Shown: positions 22,797 through 30,777 of the stretch, piece after piece
Layout: each line of letters starts with the position of its first letter
Numbering within the stretch: position 1 is the first letter of the stretch
Assembly (NCBI GenBank): GCA_947169885.1
Contig: CAMVRM010000017.1
Location: forward strand, 1-55,386
Direction of reading: 5' to 3'
From: an uncultured Ruminococcus sp.
GTDB lineage: Bacteria > Bacillota > Clostridia > Oscillospirales > Ruminococcaceae
Length of the DNA: 55,386 nucleotides
Position numbers and translations under genes: made by a program
The notes under the pieces: model-generated
What the model was told of the DNA's origin: nothing
The model's input: the letters and a program-made list of their open reading frames with translations, nothing else
Database searches by the model: none

Positions 22797-25760
22797 ATGG
22801 CAAAGAAGCAGACACCGCAGCAACACACGCAAGCACGCATCGCTCGCACTGAAGCCTACGCAGAGAAAGTGCGGCGGCTCTTTGCGTACACTGTCAATCA
22901 GATATGCGAGATGAACAAGCGTATGCCGGACATCGACAACGGCATAATGTACTCGTTTGACGGCGACAGCAAGAAAGTGCAGCAAGAAGTCGAGATGCTG
23001 CTGCGGCAACTGCACGCAGTCACTACTGCTGCAATCAAGCAGGGCATCGAGCTTGAATGGGAGCAAGCTAACGAAGAGTGCGACAAGCTCGTTCAATCGT
23101 GCTTCGGTCGTGAAGTGCTAAAAGACCCGATGTTCGACGCATACACGACGCACAACGAGCGTGCGATGAATGCTTTTATCGCTCGCAGCGAGCGTGGTCT
23201 CAATCTCTCTGACAGAGTGTGGAAGTCAGTGCGGCAACTGCGTGACGAAATGGAAGTCGCTATCACTGTCTCGGTCGGTGAGGGAGCATCAGCGCAACAG
23301 ATGTCACGTCGAGTGCGTCAGTATCTTGATGACCCGGACTTGATGTTTCGCCGTTTTCGCTATAAAGCCGGTGTCAAGCAAATCAAAGACGAACACGGCA
23401 ACGTCATCGGCGAAGAGCCGGTCTATGGTCGCAAGTGGAAGAAGCGCATCAAGAAAGATGACGGCTCTTATGGGTGGATTGACTACGACCGTGACAGCTA
23501 TCGCACCGGCGCAGGTGTCTATAAGTCGAGCGCAAAGAACGCAATGCGACTGACACGCACAGAGACCAACATCGCCTATCGCCGCAGCGACAATGAGCGT
23601 TGGCAGCAAATGGACTTTGTGCTTGGGCAGCGCATTCAGCTATCACGTCAGCACCCGAAAGAAGACATCTGCGATGACTTGCAGGGCGACTACCCGGTTG
23701 AGTTTGTCTTTGAGGGTTGGCACCCACAATGCTTCTGCTTTGTGACACCCATTCTCATGGACGCAGCAGAGATGCGCAAAGCACGTCAAGCTCGCTTGCG
23801 TGGCGAGACGTACACACCACGAGGCAAGCGCATCACTGACTATCCGCAAGCGTTCAAAGATTGGGTGAGCGACAACGCAGACAAGATTGCGCTCTCGCAC
23901 GATGTAGGTCAAGACCCATACTTCGTGCGTCACAACTACGACATCGTGCAGCGCATACTCAACCCGAAAGCAGAGCCGACGCTGTTTGAGAAGCAGACAG
24001 AGCAAATCGACAAGCTGCAACAGTATCTGCAAGACGGTTTCTTGCCGAAAGAGACTACTGCGACACTCGACAAGCTGCGCTCTCTCGCTGAAGCCGGCGA
24101 TGATGCAGCCGCCGCAGAGTTCGAGCGCAGAGCGACGTTATTGCAGACGGCAGCAGAGCGGCACGCTGCACGCACACCCGAAAAGATTGCCGACATCAAG
24201 CAGCGGTGGCAAGAGCGTAACGAGTTCAACGCTGCAAGCGCACAAGCAGAGCAGCTCTCGCAGCTCGCTCACGGCACGCACATCGACACGTCAGCACTCG
24301 CACAAGCCATTCAGCAGCGTGACACAGCGCAAATCAAGCTACTTGCTGCACAAGTCAAGCAGAAGCTCGAACACATCAAGCTCGCTGCAAGCAACGTGTC
24401 GAAACTCGCACATGACTACGGCGAAGTCGATGCTACTGCGCTTGATGACTTGCTGTCGGCCGATGAGTTCAACTACGCATCAGTGCAAGCAGCAACACGC
24501 AAGCTCGCACAAGACATTCTCGCTCAAAAGAAAGCAGAGCAAGCACTCACCGACTTGATACCCGATGCGCACAAGTGGCATCAGCAGTTCTCGATGAAAG
24601 ACCTACAAGCTGCGCATACTGCAATTAAGAAAACTTTCGCTCGTTGGACTTGGGACTTAACAACCGACAAGTCGCTTGATTTCTTAAAAGGTCGATTAGA
24701 ACGAGAAATCAGTATTGTAGAAAATAGCAGCTATGCGACAAAAGAGATTGCGAAACAAGCATATCAAAAACGACTTGACTTGGTGAATAAGCGCATTGAT
24801 ATGAAGAAAATAGGCGATACTCTGACATCTGAATTGCAATTTGGCGCAACTACACGAAGCAAAATAGTCATTCAGCTATGTGATGAAATAAAAGCACTGT
24901 TGAATGACAATAATACAGACATCGCTATTTTACGAGCAAAAGCGACATCACTAAAACAGAAAGTCGCCCAACTGCAAAGACAAGCTCAACGACGCAAAGT
25001 TTGTAGCGTTGCAGTCATGTCTGACACAGAGATAAAGGATAAAGTTTGTGACTTGTTTGCTCGACATGGTATTATCATTAAGTCAAGCGAGATAAAAGTT
25101 GTTGACGGTGCTGTTAACTTGACAGCAGACCAATTTGCTAAACTCGGCAAGTTTACAGATATAACCGATGCAGAGAAACGAATTATAATGTCGAATAGCA
25201 GTGGGGGATATATTGGCACATCAAATAGCTTCACGATAAATGGTGCTTTGCGAGATATTAAGGGCTGCGGCAATCATGCAATTCATGGCAAAGTGCGAGG
25301 CAACCCAAATGTCAAGAAAGCACAAGATAAATACGGTTCACCGCTATCAAATAATGACATCACGACTATCGAAACTCTTGATGCTGTTATTGCTCGCAAT
25401 TCACTTCCATTCCCTATAAGACTAACTCGCAATCTCGACAGTGATGCAATCATCAATATTTTTGGTCTGCCTATAACTTGCAGAGCTGTCTCTGCGGTTG
25501 ATGCTGCATTAAGCAGCAGCAGTAATGTCGTTATGCAAAAAGACTGTGGCTATATGTCTGCATCGGCAGTGCCAAAAGCAAATGTGTTTAGTCATAGACA
25601 ATTCACATTGGAGATTGAAGTGCCGGCAGATGCAAATATATATGTCTCACATCATACTTATGAGAGTGAATGTATTTTGGGACGAGAAGTTCCATTGCAA
25701 TATATATCACACAATGTCGTTGGTGGACGTTTGATAATCAAATGTAGAGTACAACCATAA
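22797..25760 (+). CDS. Minor head protein with C-terminal ADP-ribosyltransferase
   Basis: A 987-residue fusion. Residues about 100-330 contain the SPP1 gp7-type head morphogenesis domain (AMRLTRTETNIAYRRSDNERW, then HPKEDICDDLQGDYP). A long helical linker follows. The last 180 residues look like a mono-ADP-ribosyltransferase: Arg875/878 in PIRLTRNLD, the S-x-S box GYMSASA (918-924), and the E-x-E pair ESE (956-958) in YESECILGREVP. From about 24630 the DNA is visibly more AT-rich, as if the module was acquired. A head-borne enzyme would enter the cell with the DNA and could modify host proteins, as T4 Alt does; that is inference. Confidence 0.85.
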   Translation: MAKKQTPQQHTQARIARTEAYAEKVRRLFAYTVNQICEMNKRMPDIDNGIMYSFDGDSKKVQQEVEMLLRQLHAVTTAAIKQGIELEWEQANEECDKLVQSCFGREVLKDPMFDAYTTHNERAMNAFIARSERGLNLSDRVWKSVRQLRDEMEVAITVSVGEGASAQQMSRRVRQYLDDPDLMFRRFRYKAGVKQIKDEHGNVIGEEPVYGRKWKKRIKKDDGSYGWIDYDRDSYRTGAGVYKSSAKNAMRLTRTETNIAYRRSDNERWQQMDFVLGQRIQLSRQHPKEDICDDLQGDYPVEFVFEGWHPQCFCFVTPILMDAAEMRKARQARLRGETYTPRGKRITDYPQAFKDWVSDNADKIALSHDVGQDPYFVRHNYDIVQRILNPKAEPTLFEKQTEQIDKLQQYLQDGFLPKETTATLDKLRSLAEAGDDAAAAEFERRATLLQTAAERHAARTPEKIADIKQRWQERNEFNAASAQAEQLSQLAHGTHIDTSALAQAIQQRDTAQIKLLAAQVKQKLEHIKLAASNVSKLAHDYGEVDATALDDLLSADEFNYASVQAATRKLAQDILAQKKAEQALTDLIPDAHKWHQQFSMKDLQAAHTAIKKTFARWTWDLTTDKSLDFLKGRLEREISIVENSSYATKEIAKQAYQKRLDLVNKRIDMKKIGDTLTSELQFGATTRSKIVIQLCDEIKALLNDNNTDIAILRAKATSLKQKVAQLQRQAQRRKVCSVAVMSDTEIKDKVCDLFARHGIIIKSSEIKVVDGAVNLTADQFAKLGKFTDITDAEKRIIMSNSSGGYIGTSNSFTINGALRDIKGCGNHAIHGKVRGNPNVKKAQDKYGSPLSNNDITTIETLDAVIARNSLPFPIRLTRNLDSDAIINIFGLPITCRAVSAVDAALSSSSNVVMQKDCGYMSASAVPKANVFSHRQFTLEIEVPADANIYVSHHTYESECILGREVPLQYISHNVVGGRLIIKCRVQP

Positions 25761-25796
25761 ATTAAGCAGTGCATTACTTGCACTGCTTAATTTTAT
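25761..25796. terminator. Bidirectional terminator
   Basis: A perfect 13-base stem (25761-25773 with 25779-25791, loop TTACT) has TTTTATT on the plus side. It lies between the rightward head gene and the end of the leftward block, so it can end both transcripts. Confidence 0.88.
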
Positions 25797-26011
25797 TCGA
25801 GCTTGTCATCACAAGCATTTGAACCAATTATGGCACTTTGTTCTGCGTGTGAAAAAATGTCGCACGTTCCATCATCACGTTCATTCAAACAACCATTGCA
25901 GATGCGTGATGACGTTTGTTGTTGATTTTGTTTCCATTTTTGCCACCATTGTTCGTCATGGTTGCTGAACGCAGGGTCATCTTCAAAAGAAAAGTGTTTG
26001 TCACGTTTCAT
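25793..26011 (-). CDS. Small Cys-containing hypothetical protein
   Basis: A 72-residue protein. C-x-x-C and further Cys residues in CNGCLNERDDGTCDIF suggest a bound zinc ion. No family is recognised. It is the last of three overlapping leftward genes (26412 to 25793) and stops inside the bidirectional terminator. Its ATG overlaps the end of the preceding gene by 11 bases. Confidence 0.65.
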   Translation of the reverse strand: MKRDKHFSFEDDPAFSNHDEQWWQKWKQNQQQTSSRICNGCLNERDDGTCDIFSHAEQSAIIGSNACDDKLE

Positions 26012-26183
26012 ATCGTTTCTTGTTTTCAGTTAGTCTAATACATCTCACTTTACATCGTCTCTCATCGCCTATAACGAGAAAGCAAAGGTCTCTCTCGATG
26101 AGATAGCGCAGAGCTTGGCGAATGAGAACCGGCTTGACATGGCTGCACGACTTCGGCAGCTCTAAATCAAATGTCACTCTCAT
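26001..26183 (-). CDS. Small hypothetical protein
   Basis: A 60-residue basic protein, MRVTFDLELPKSCSHVKPVL, with two further Cys in DERRCKVRCIRL. No family is recognised. It overlaps its leftward neighbours on both sides by 11 to 17 bases. The start at 26183 is chosen over an upstream codon because it fits the overlap pattern. Confidence 0.6.
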   Translation of the reverse strand: MRVTFDLELPKSCSHVKPVLIRQALRYLIERDLCFLVIGDERRCKVRCIRLTENKKRYET

Positions 26184-26412
26184 CACGTTGTCGCTTTTTG
26201 GGCATCGACAGCAGCGTGCCGATGCGAATGACACATAGCTTGTTCTCATAGCTCTTGCCGTCTTCATAGAGCTTCAGTGTCGTGAGATACTTGTAAGAGC
26301 AGCCGACTTCATCACGAGAGAGCGTGTTGAAGATAGCTTTCAGTGAGCTGAAATAGTGGTGCGTCTGTGTCGCTTTCAGCTCGACGTGTACGATTTTGTT
26401 GCGTCGTTTCAT
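26167..26412 (-). CDS. Small hypothetical protein
   Basis: An 81-residue basic protein, MKRRNKIVHVELKATQTHHYF, with a probable beta/helix mix (FNTLSRDEVGCSYKYLTTLKLYEDGKSYENKLCVIRIG). No family is recognised. It is the first gene after the leftward promoter at 26427-26458, which should express it and the two genes after it. Confidence 0.65.
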   Translation of the reverse strand: MKRRNKIVHVELKATQTHHYFSSLKAIFNTLSRDEVGCSYKYLTTLKLYEDGKSYENKLCVIRIGTLLSMPKKRQRDESDI

Positions 26413-26426
26413 ATCGTTTCAAAGTG

Positions 26427-26458
26427 CAAAGTTACGCATTTTTGCCGCAATAGACAAG
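26427..26458 (-). promoter_or_regulatory. Leftward promoter of the 26.4 kb operon
   Basis: On the minus strand CTTG (26458-26455) and TAACTTTG (26434-26427) stand 20 bases apart, an excellent Bacteroidota promoter 15 bases before the start codon. The spacer between the boxes overlaps one arm of a 13-base inverted repeat. Confidence 0.75.
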
Positions 26459-26482
26459 ATTTGTGCATATCTATTGCGGCAA
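26442..26482. promoter_or_regulatory. Operator-like inverted repeat at leftward promoter
   Basis: TTGCCGCAATAGA (26442-26454) and TCTATTGCGGCAA (26470-26482) are perfect 13-base arms around a 15-base spacer. They cover the promoter's spacer, -33 box and upstream DNA, a typical repressor position. The core GCAATAG/CTATTGC is the same as at 3216-3237. Confidence 0.7.
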
Positions 26483-26498
26483 TCTGCACATTGTGATT

Positions 26499-26732
26499 TT
26501 ACTTGTCTTTCAGTCGTGAGTAGAAGCTGGCATCAGTGGCGCACTTCGGCACGTTGTGCGAGCCGGTGAAGATGCGAGCGTTGTTTGCGACTTGACGCTG
26601 CGCAAACTCAATCTCGCTCAATAGATGTGTGTACTGCTCTTTCGCCATTGCTTCTGCAAGCTCAACGACTTGCAGCAAGTGCGACATCGTGATTTCGTCG
26701 ATGACGATATAACGGTTGAAATCTTGTGTCAT
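26499..26732 (-). CDS. Small helical hypothetical protein
   Basis: A 77-residue protein starting MTQDFNRYIVIDEITMSHLL. The middle is a long amphipathic helix (QVVELAEAMAKEQYTHLLSE). No family is recognised. The frame is open further upstream, but that part overlaps the next gene; the ATG at 26732 leaves a 13-base gap and is preferred. It ends just before the operator-like repeat of the next promoter. Confidence 0.65.
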   Translation of the reverse strand: MTQDFNRYIVIDEITMSHLLQVVELAEAMAKEQYTHLLSEIEFAQRQVANNARIFTGSHNVPKCATDASFYSRLKDK

Positions 26733-26745
26733 AGTCGTGTCAGTT

Positions 26746-26985
26746 TTAGAAGCCGATGTTACAGTCTGCTGCGGTCTCGTTGATTTCGCATTGCAGCTCA
26801 TATTTCTCTCGTTCTGTGAGTGACGGCACGTCGATGTCATCTTCTTCGTAGTAGTCGCACGCAGCAGTGTCAACGTCGTGGTCACCGTTCTCACTCTCGT
26901 AGTGCGCCGCAAAAGCTGCGCATTTCATGCAGTCAGGTCTCTCGCAGTTGGCGCAGAAACGCTCTTGAAGTTCAATCTCTGTCAT
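26746..26985 (-). CDS. Cys-rich acidic hypothetical protein
   Basis: A 79-residue protein with four Cys at the N-terminus (ERFCANCERPDCMKCAAF) followed by an acidic stretch (DYYEEDDIDVPS). The Cys spacing suggests a small zinc-binding fold. No family is recognised. It lies two bases after the preceding leftward gene. Confidence 0.7.
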   Translation of the reverse strand: MTEIELQERFCANCERPDCMKCAAFAAHYESENGDHDVDTAACDYYEEDDIDVPSLTEREKYELQCEINETAADCNIGF

Positions 26986-26987
26986 AG

Positions 26988-27260
26988 TTATGCAGGGTAA
27001 TGTTTGTCAATATAGTTCTTGAATGCGTCTTCAAGACAAGCACGCATCAGTCTGTTACGCTCGCTTTGCAGTGCTTTGACGCTGTAATCTTCGAGCCATG
27101 CGAAACGACCCGAAGCGTAGTCGGGGTGATTGACACCGCCGTCGTGCAGATAGCAGTCGATGTCATCTATCGCTGCAATCTCATCGCTGTGATAGTAGTC
27201 TGTCATGTAGAGTTCGAGAAAAGACCTATCGACGAACTCGAAAGTCTTGTTCTGTGTCAT
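26988..27260 (-). CDS. Hypothetical protein
   Basis: A 90-residue acidic protein, MTQNKTFEFVDRSFLELYMT, ending in a helix (RLMRACLEDAFKNYIDKHYPA). No family is recognised. It follows the 301-residue gene after a 127-base gap that holds a stem-loop, so it may be a separate transcript or read-through. Confidence 0.65.
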   Translation of the reverse strand: MTQNKTFEFVDRSFLELYMTDYYHSDEIAAIDDIDCYLHDGGVNHPDYASGRFAWLEDYSVKALQSERNRLMRACLEDAFKNYIDKHYPA

Positions 27261-27337
27261 GTCGTTATTTTTGATTTTAGACGCTGTGAGAGCGTCAAAG
27301 TTATTAAGATGATAAGTTAGTCGTTTGCGAGATTAGA

Positions 27338-27372
27338 GAGCGAGAGAGCGCAAGCAGATGCGTCTCTCGCTC
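27338..27372 (-). terminator. Stem-loop after 301-residue gene
   Basis: A 10-base stem (27338-27347 with 27363-27372, GAGCGAGAGA with TCTCTCGCTC) lies 16 bases beyond the stop of the 301-residue leftward gene. No T run follows on the minus strand, so it may be an attenuator or RNA stabiliser rather than a true terminator. Confidence 0.4.
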
Positions 27373-27387
27373 ATTCTCGCTGTTGTG

Positions 27388-28293
27388 TCACACTTCGAGC
27401 GTTTCAAGATTGAACTGCTCATCGAGGAAGCGAACCATTGCCCGGTTCTGCGGCATCAGTGACGGAATGTCCATCGTGTTCGCTTTGTAAAGCTCGGTCG
27501 CTGCGTCGTAGATGTCCCATGCCGTGATGATGCGCTTTGCATCGTAGCGAATGAGCATCTGCTCTGTGAAGTCGCTTATCTGCGATTGATTGAGCGGATA
27601 GACACGGTTCTCGTGTATCTGCTTGTTGCGGCTGTCGCACTTCACACGGATAGTCGTGAGCATACCGATGAGCATAAACATCTGCTCTGCGCTCACAGTT
27701 ATCTGCTTCATGCGCTCAATCTTGGCACGCTCTGTCACGATGCGATGCTCTGCGTCAAAGAGCCACGACTTGACGGTCTGCATCACTTCTTCGAGCGTCA
27801 CCTGCTGCGGTGAGCGACCGTTGCCACGCTCGCTGTAAGTAGAGATGTACTGCGTCGGGCAAAGCATACATTGATTGTGGCAAATCTTGACCATGTTGCC
27901 GAAGCCGACTTGTATTCCCTTTTGGTGGAAAGCGACTGCGAGATTGGTCGTGTAGCTCTCATCGTCCCAATTCGTGAGACGAATGTTTGCGAACACACGG
28001 CGCAAGATGTGAGCTTCGACTGCTCGCTCGCCGTACTGCGCTTCGACTTGCGGCAGCAGCACGACACCGGGAGTGTTGCGGTCTCTGTTCTGCGCTGCGA
28101 ACAAGTCGTACACTTCGACATCGTAGTGATGCTCTTGGCACATCTCGATGAGCTGTTGCAGCAGTGCATAGTGGTAGATGCCACGCAGAGGGTTGCCGTA
28201 GATGTCATTCTCTTTGTGAGTGCGCTCTAACGTGTCAAGTGTGAGCGACTGCACTTTCTCTTTTTCGAAACTGAAAAATTTGTTATCTGTCAT
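27388..28293 (-). CDS. Conserved phage protein, possibly DUF932-like
   Basis: A 301-residue protein, the largest of the leftward block. The middle segment LAVAFHQKGIQVGFGNMVKICHNQCML, followed by a long helical region (SWLFDAEHRIVTERAKIERMKQITV), recalls the DUF932 phage/plasmid family, whose role is unknown; the match is weak. Three Cys in CHNQCMLC could bind metal. Long leaders with stem-loops precede and follow it. No catalytic motif is visible. Confidence 0.7.
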   Translation of the reverse strand: MTDNKFFSFEKEKVQSLTLDTLERTHKENDIYGNPLRGIYHYALLQQLIEMCQEHHYDVEVYDLFAAQNRDRNTPGVVLLPQVEAQYGERAVEAHILRRVFANIRLTNWDDESYTTNLAVAFHQKGIQVGFGNMVKICHNQCMLCPTQYISTYSERGNGRSPQQVTLEEVMQTVKSWLFDAEHRIVTERAKIERMKQITVSAEQMFMLIGMLTTIRVKCDSRNKQIHENRVYPLNQSQISDFTEQMLIRYDAKRIITAWDIYDAATELYKANTMDIPSLMPQNRAMVRFLDEQFNLETLEV

Positions 28294-28309
28294 AGTTGCG
28301 TTGTTTTGT

Positions 28310-28346
28310 GTGGGCGGCTCTCGCCGATGAGCGACGCACCGCCCAC
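28310..28346. repeat. Stem-loop in leader of 301-residue gene
   Basis: GTGGGCGG (28310-28317) and CCGCCCAC (28339-28346) are perfect 8-base arms just upstream of the leftward start at 28293. It would form a leader hairpin; no function can be assigned. Confidence 0.4.
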
Positions 28347-28435
28347 GAGTTATTAAATTAGTAGATTGTTTCGTCGATGTTGTCTTTGATGTTGCGATAT
28401 TCGTCTATGAGTAAATCATAGCTTGATAGTGTTAA

Positions 28436-28463
28436 GAGAGCGCAGCGCAATGACTGCGCTCTC
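28436..28463 (-). terminator. Possible terminator after 77-residue gene
   Basis: GAGAGCGCAG with CTGCGCTCTC (10-base stem, 8-base loop) stands 10 bases past the stop of the gene at 28474. On the minus strand only TTAACACT follows, so termination would be weak. The gap 28294-28473 otherwise shows no gene. Confidence 0.45.
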
Positions 28464-28473
28464 ATGGTTGGTG

Positions 28474-28707
28474 TTACAGTAGATTGTTCTTTCGTTTACA
28501 CTCTTGATAGAAAGCGTTAAGTGCTTGACGTAAGGTGTAGTCACACTCGACAGTCAACGGCGATACGTCAGAGCTTAATCGGTCATAAGCGAGTGAGTTG
28601 TTACTGCGGCAGTGATATTGCTTGCCTTGGTAGATAATGGTGACACGATAGCTACCACGTCCACACGATTGTACTGTTGTTCTTGATGCTAATTGTTCTG
28701 TGTTCAT
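28474..28707 (-). CDS. Small hypothetical protein
   Basis: A 77-residue protein, MNTEQLASRTTVQSCGRGSY, with a beta-rich first half (YRVTIIYQGKQYHCRSNN) and helical C-terminus. No family is recognised. It is the second gene of the leftward block, 71 bases after the first. Confidence 0.6.
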   Translation of the reverse strand: MNTEQLASRTTVQSCGRGSYRVTIIYQGKQYHCRSNNSLAYDRLSSDVSPLTVECDYTLRQALNAFYQECKRKNNLL

Positions 28708-28778
28708 TGCTGTTGAAATTATGAGTTATACAGTTGCGTTAAAGTTGCCCGTCTCGCCGATAGCGCAGCGTGTTGTTG

Positions 28779-29183
28779 TTATGCGATTTCCTTAATCTCG
28801 TTATTGTAAGCGTCGATGCGTGCCATTATCTCTGCTCTCACGGAAGCCGGTTGTTTGAAGAAGATGTCGATGCCGTTAGTTTCGAGCAAGCTATCAATCG
28901 CATTGTTAGTGAAGTTGCTCATAAATTGAATGTTGCGCTCTTCCCATGTGAGACGCTCAATCATGTTGACCACATTCAAGAGCTTGTCAATCATCTTGCG
29001 CAGCTCGCCGACACGCTTTGCGGCTGCTTTCGCTTGCTTGACACGGCTGCTGTTCATCTTGCGCCACATTGCGCAGAACGTGTCTTTGTCAACGTCGCTC
29101 GCCATATAGACGGTGTTAATTGCGTTGAACTCATCGTCACTCACTTTGACGATTGCTCTTTGGATAAATTCTTGCTTTGTCAT
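28779..29183 (-). CDS. Helical hypothetical protein, first of leftward block
   Basis: A 134-residue protein, MTKQEFIQRAIVKVSDDEFN, mainly helical and basic in the middle (RVKQAKAAAKRVGELRKMIDKL). No family is recognised. It is the first gene behind the leftward promoter at 29257-29287. An upstream in-frame ATG at 29210 would add nine residues and lies nearer the predicted transcript start. Confidence 0.7.
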   Translation of the reverse strand: MTKQEFIQRAIVKVSDDEFNAINTVYMASDVDKDTFCAMWRKMNSSRVKQAKAAAKRVGELRKMIDKLLNVVNMIERLTWEERNIQFMSNFTNNAIDSLLETNGIDIFFKQPASVRAEIMARIDAYNNEIKEIA

Positions 29184-29223
29184 ATCAGTTGCGTTTTGAT
29201 TGTTAAACATTCGATTTTTGCTT

Positions 29224-29252
29224 GTAGTTAGTGCTTGCTAAGTACTAACTAC
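29224..29252. promoter_or_regulatory. Palindrome site A in leader of leftward block
   Basis: GTAGTTAGT (29224-29232) and ACTAACTAC (29244-29252) are perfect 9-base arms. The centre contains TTAGTGCTTGCTAAGTA, the same palindromic element found at 29389-29412 and 54433-54457. It lies at or just after the leftward transcription start, where a bound protein would repress. Confidence 0.6.
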
Positions 29253-29256
29253 ACTG

Positions 29257-29287
29257 CAAAATTATAGCCTATTGTTGATATAGGCAA
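29257..29287 (-). promoter_or_regulatory. Leftward promoter of accessory block
   Basis: On the minus strand CTTG/TTG (29287-29285) and TAATTTTG (29264-29257) are 20 bases apart. The spacer holds a smaller inverted repeat (GCCTAT...ATAGGC, 29267-29285). Transcription should start near 29250 and read leftward. Confidence 0.65.
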
Positions 29288-29388
29288 GTTTTTGAGCAAA
29301 AAAGTGGCGATTTTTTCTGTTAAAAAATGTTGCATTTTTGTAACCGCTTGATTTACAACAACACCACTTTTCCACAAAATCGAGATTT

Positions 29389-29434
29389 TTGCTACTTAAT
29401 AAGCACTAAAACTAAAAAGTTTTCTCTACATTTG
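29389..29434 (+). promoter_or_regulatory. Rightward head-operon promoter with palindrome site B
   Basis: TACATTTG at 29427-29434 is a good -7 box 36 bases before the scaffold-like gene. No -33 TTTG is present. Instead, the palindromic element (29389-29412, on the minus strand TTAGTGCTTATTAAGTA) lies upstream, as if an activator replaced the -33 contact. Confidence 0.6.
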
Positions 29435-29469
29435 CAGCAGGTTTTTCAACTAAATTTATCAATCAAGAC

Positions 29470-30099
29470 ATGAAGAAGAAATTACTGAAGGCTCTGTCAG
29501 AGCGATGCAAAGACATGGGACTTACAAGCAAGGCACTCGACGAACTCGTTGAAATCGGCTCGGAGGGTCTCGCAACCGATGCTTCAGACGAAGACATCGA
29601 CAAATCGGCGATTGCTCTCGCTCGCTATGCGAAGCTCACGCAAGCGGAGATTACTCGCAAAACGAGCGGCAAGCGCAACAAGTCACAATCACAGCAAGCA
29701 CAATCGGGCAACGAGGGTGATGAGGGTGACGACAACACGACCGCTGCAAACGACATTCAAGCTATGATTGACGCTCGCTTCAAGAAGTATGATGAGCGTG
29801 TACTCGCTCTCGAAAGCGAGAACGCTGCTCTCAAAAAGGAGAAAGCGCAAGCAGAGCGCAGTGCAACGATTGCAGAGAAAGCCAAGAAGCTCGGCATTCC
29901 CGACTATCTTGTCAGACGTATGTCATTCGCAGATGATGCAGACATCGACAAGGAGCTTGAAGCCGTGCGTCAGGAAATGGTCAACGACAATCTCATGCCA
30001 AAGAGTGCAGCGCATGAGAGCGGCAAGATTGAAGAAGCGATGAAAGCCGACGCTCAAAGTTGGGCGAAGTCGCTGCCGTCTGCTGTGCCGCAGTCGTAA
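29470..30099 (+). CDS. Probable scaffolding protein
   Basis: A 209-residue acidic, helical protein. A glutamine/glycine-rich middle (SQSQQAQSGNEGDEGDD) precedes a coiled coil (DERVLALESENAALKKEKAQAERSA) and a helical C-terminus. Composition, coiled coil and position just before the decoration-like and capsid genes are those of a phage scaffold, which guides capsid assembly and is then released. No sequence signature proves it. Confidence 0.7.
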   Translation: MKKKLLKALSERCKDMGLTSKALDELVEIGSEGLATDASDEDIDKSAIALARYAKLTQAEITRKTSGKRNKSQSQQAQSGNEGDEGDDNTTAANDIQAMIDARFKKYDERVLALESENAALKKEKAQAERSATIAEKAKKLGIPDYLVRRMSFADDADIDKELEAVRQEMVNDNLMPKSAAHESGKIEEAMKADAQSWAKSLPSAVPQS

Positions 30100-30148
30100 G
30101 ACATCGCACTCTAACTCACTCATTGTTTAACTCAAAATTCGCATTACA

Positions 30149-30772
30149 ATGGCTATCGAATTTCAGAAAACTGCCTATTCGGGACGCTTTCCCGAATTTT
30201 GGCGAGGTGAAGCGAAAGTTCTGCCGGGCGGTTTCAAACCCGACCAAACTATCGCTAACGGCACTGTTGTTCGTCGTGGCACACCTTTGTATGTAGATTT
30301 CGCCACTCGCAAGGCATACATCTGCAAGAGCGGTGTTGTGCTTGCCGGCGGTACTACAACGAAGCCTCGTGTTGCAAAGGGCAACTACTTCGCAGTCGGT
30401 GACAAGGTGTCGAAAGTCGGTCATTACGGTGCATCGCCTTCTATCAGTGCGATTGACACGAGCAATGCAGACTACGACGTTCTCACTCTTTCGTCTGCTT
30501 ACACCGGTCTCGCTGCCGATGACGTGCTTGTCGAGAGTTCAGAGTACACTGCCGCAACGCAGAGCGCAGAAGCAGTGCCTGCTGCACCGAAGTACGCACC
30601 CAACGCAGTACTCGCTGCCGATGAAGAGTTCAACGGCAAGGGTCTGCCCACTTTCGACGCTGCTTATGATGCAGTCGTTCTCTATCCTGCTCTCTCGTTC
30701 CCAATCGTCGCAGATTGGCTCAACGGTTTCACGCTGAAGTCTAACCCGAACATCTTGTTCATCAAACAGTAA
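30149..30772 (+). CDS. Probable head decoration protein
   Basis: A 207-residue beta-rich protein (MAIEFQKTAYSGRFPEFWRG). It has the layout of capsid decoration or head-fibre proteins encoded just before the capsid gene: GTVVRRGTPLYVDFATRKAYIC, then alternating strands and an Ala/Thr-rich stretch. It should bind the outside of the head. It lies six bases before the capsid gene. Function is inferred from place and composition. Confidence 0.65.
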   Translation: MAIEFQKTAYSGRFPEFWRGEAKVLPGGFKPDQTIANGTVVRRGTPLYVDFATRKAYICKSGVVLAGGTTTKPRVAKGNYFAVGDKVSKVGHYGASPSISAIDTSNADYDVLTLSSAYTGLAADDVLVESSEYTAATQSAEAVPAAPKYAPNAVLAADEEFNGKGLPTFDAAYDAVVLYPALSFPIVADWLNGFTLKSNPNILFIKQ

Positions 30773-30777
30773 TCGCC

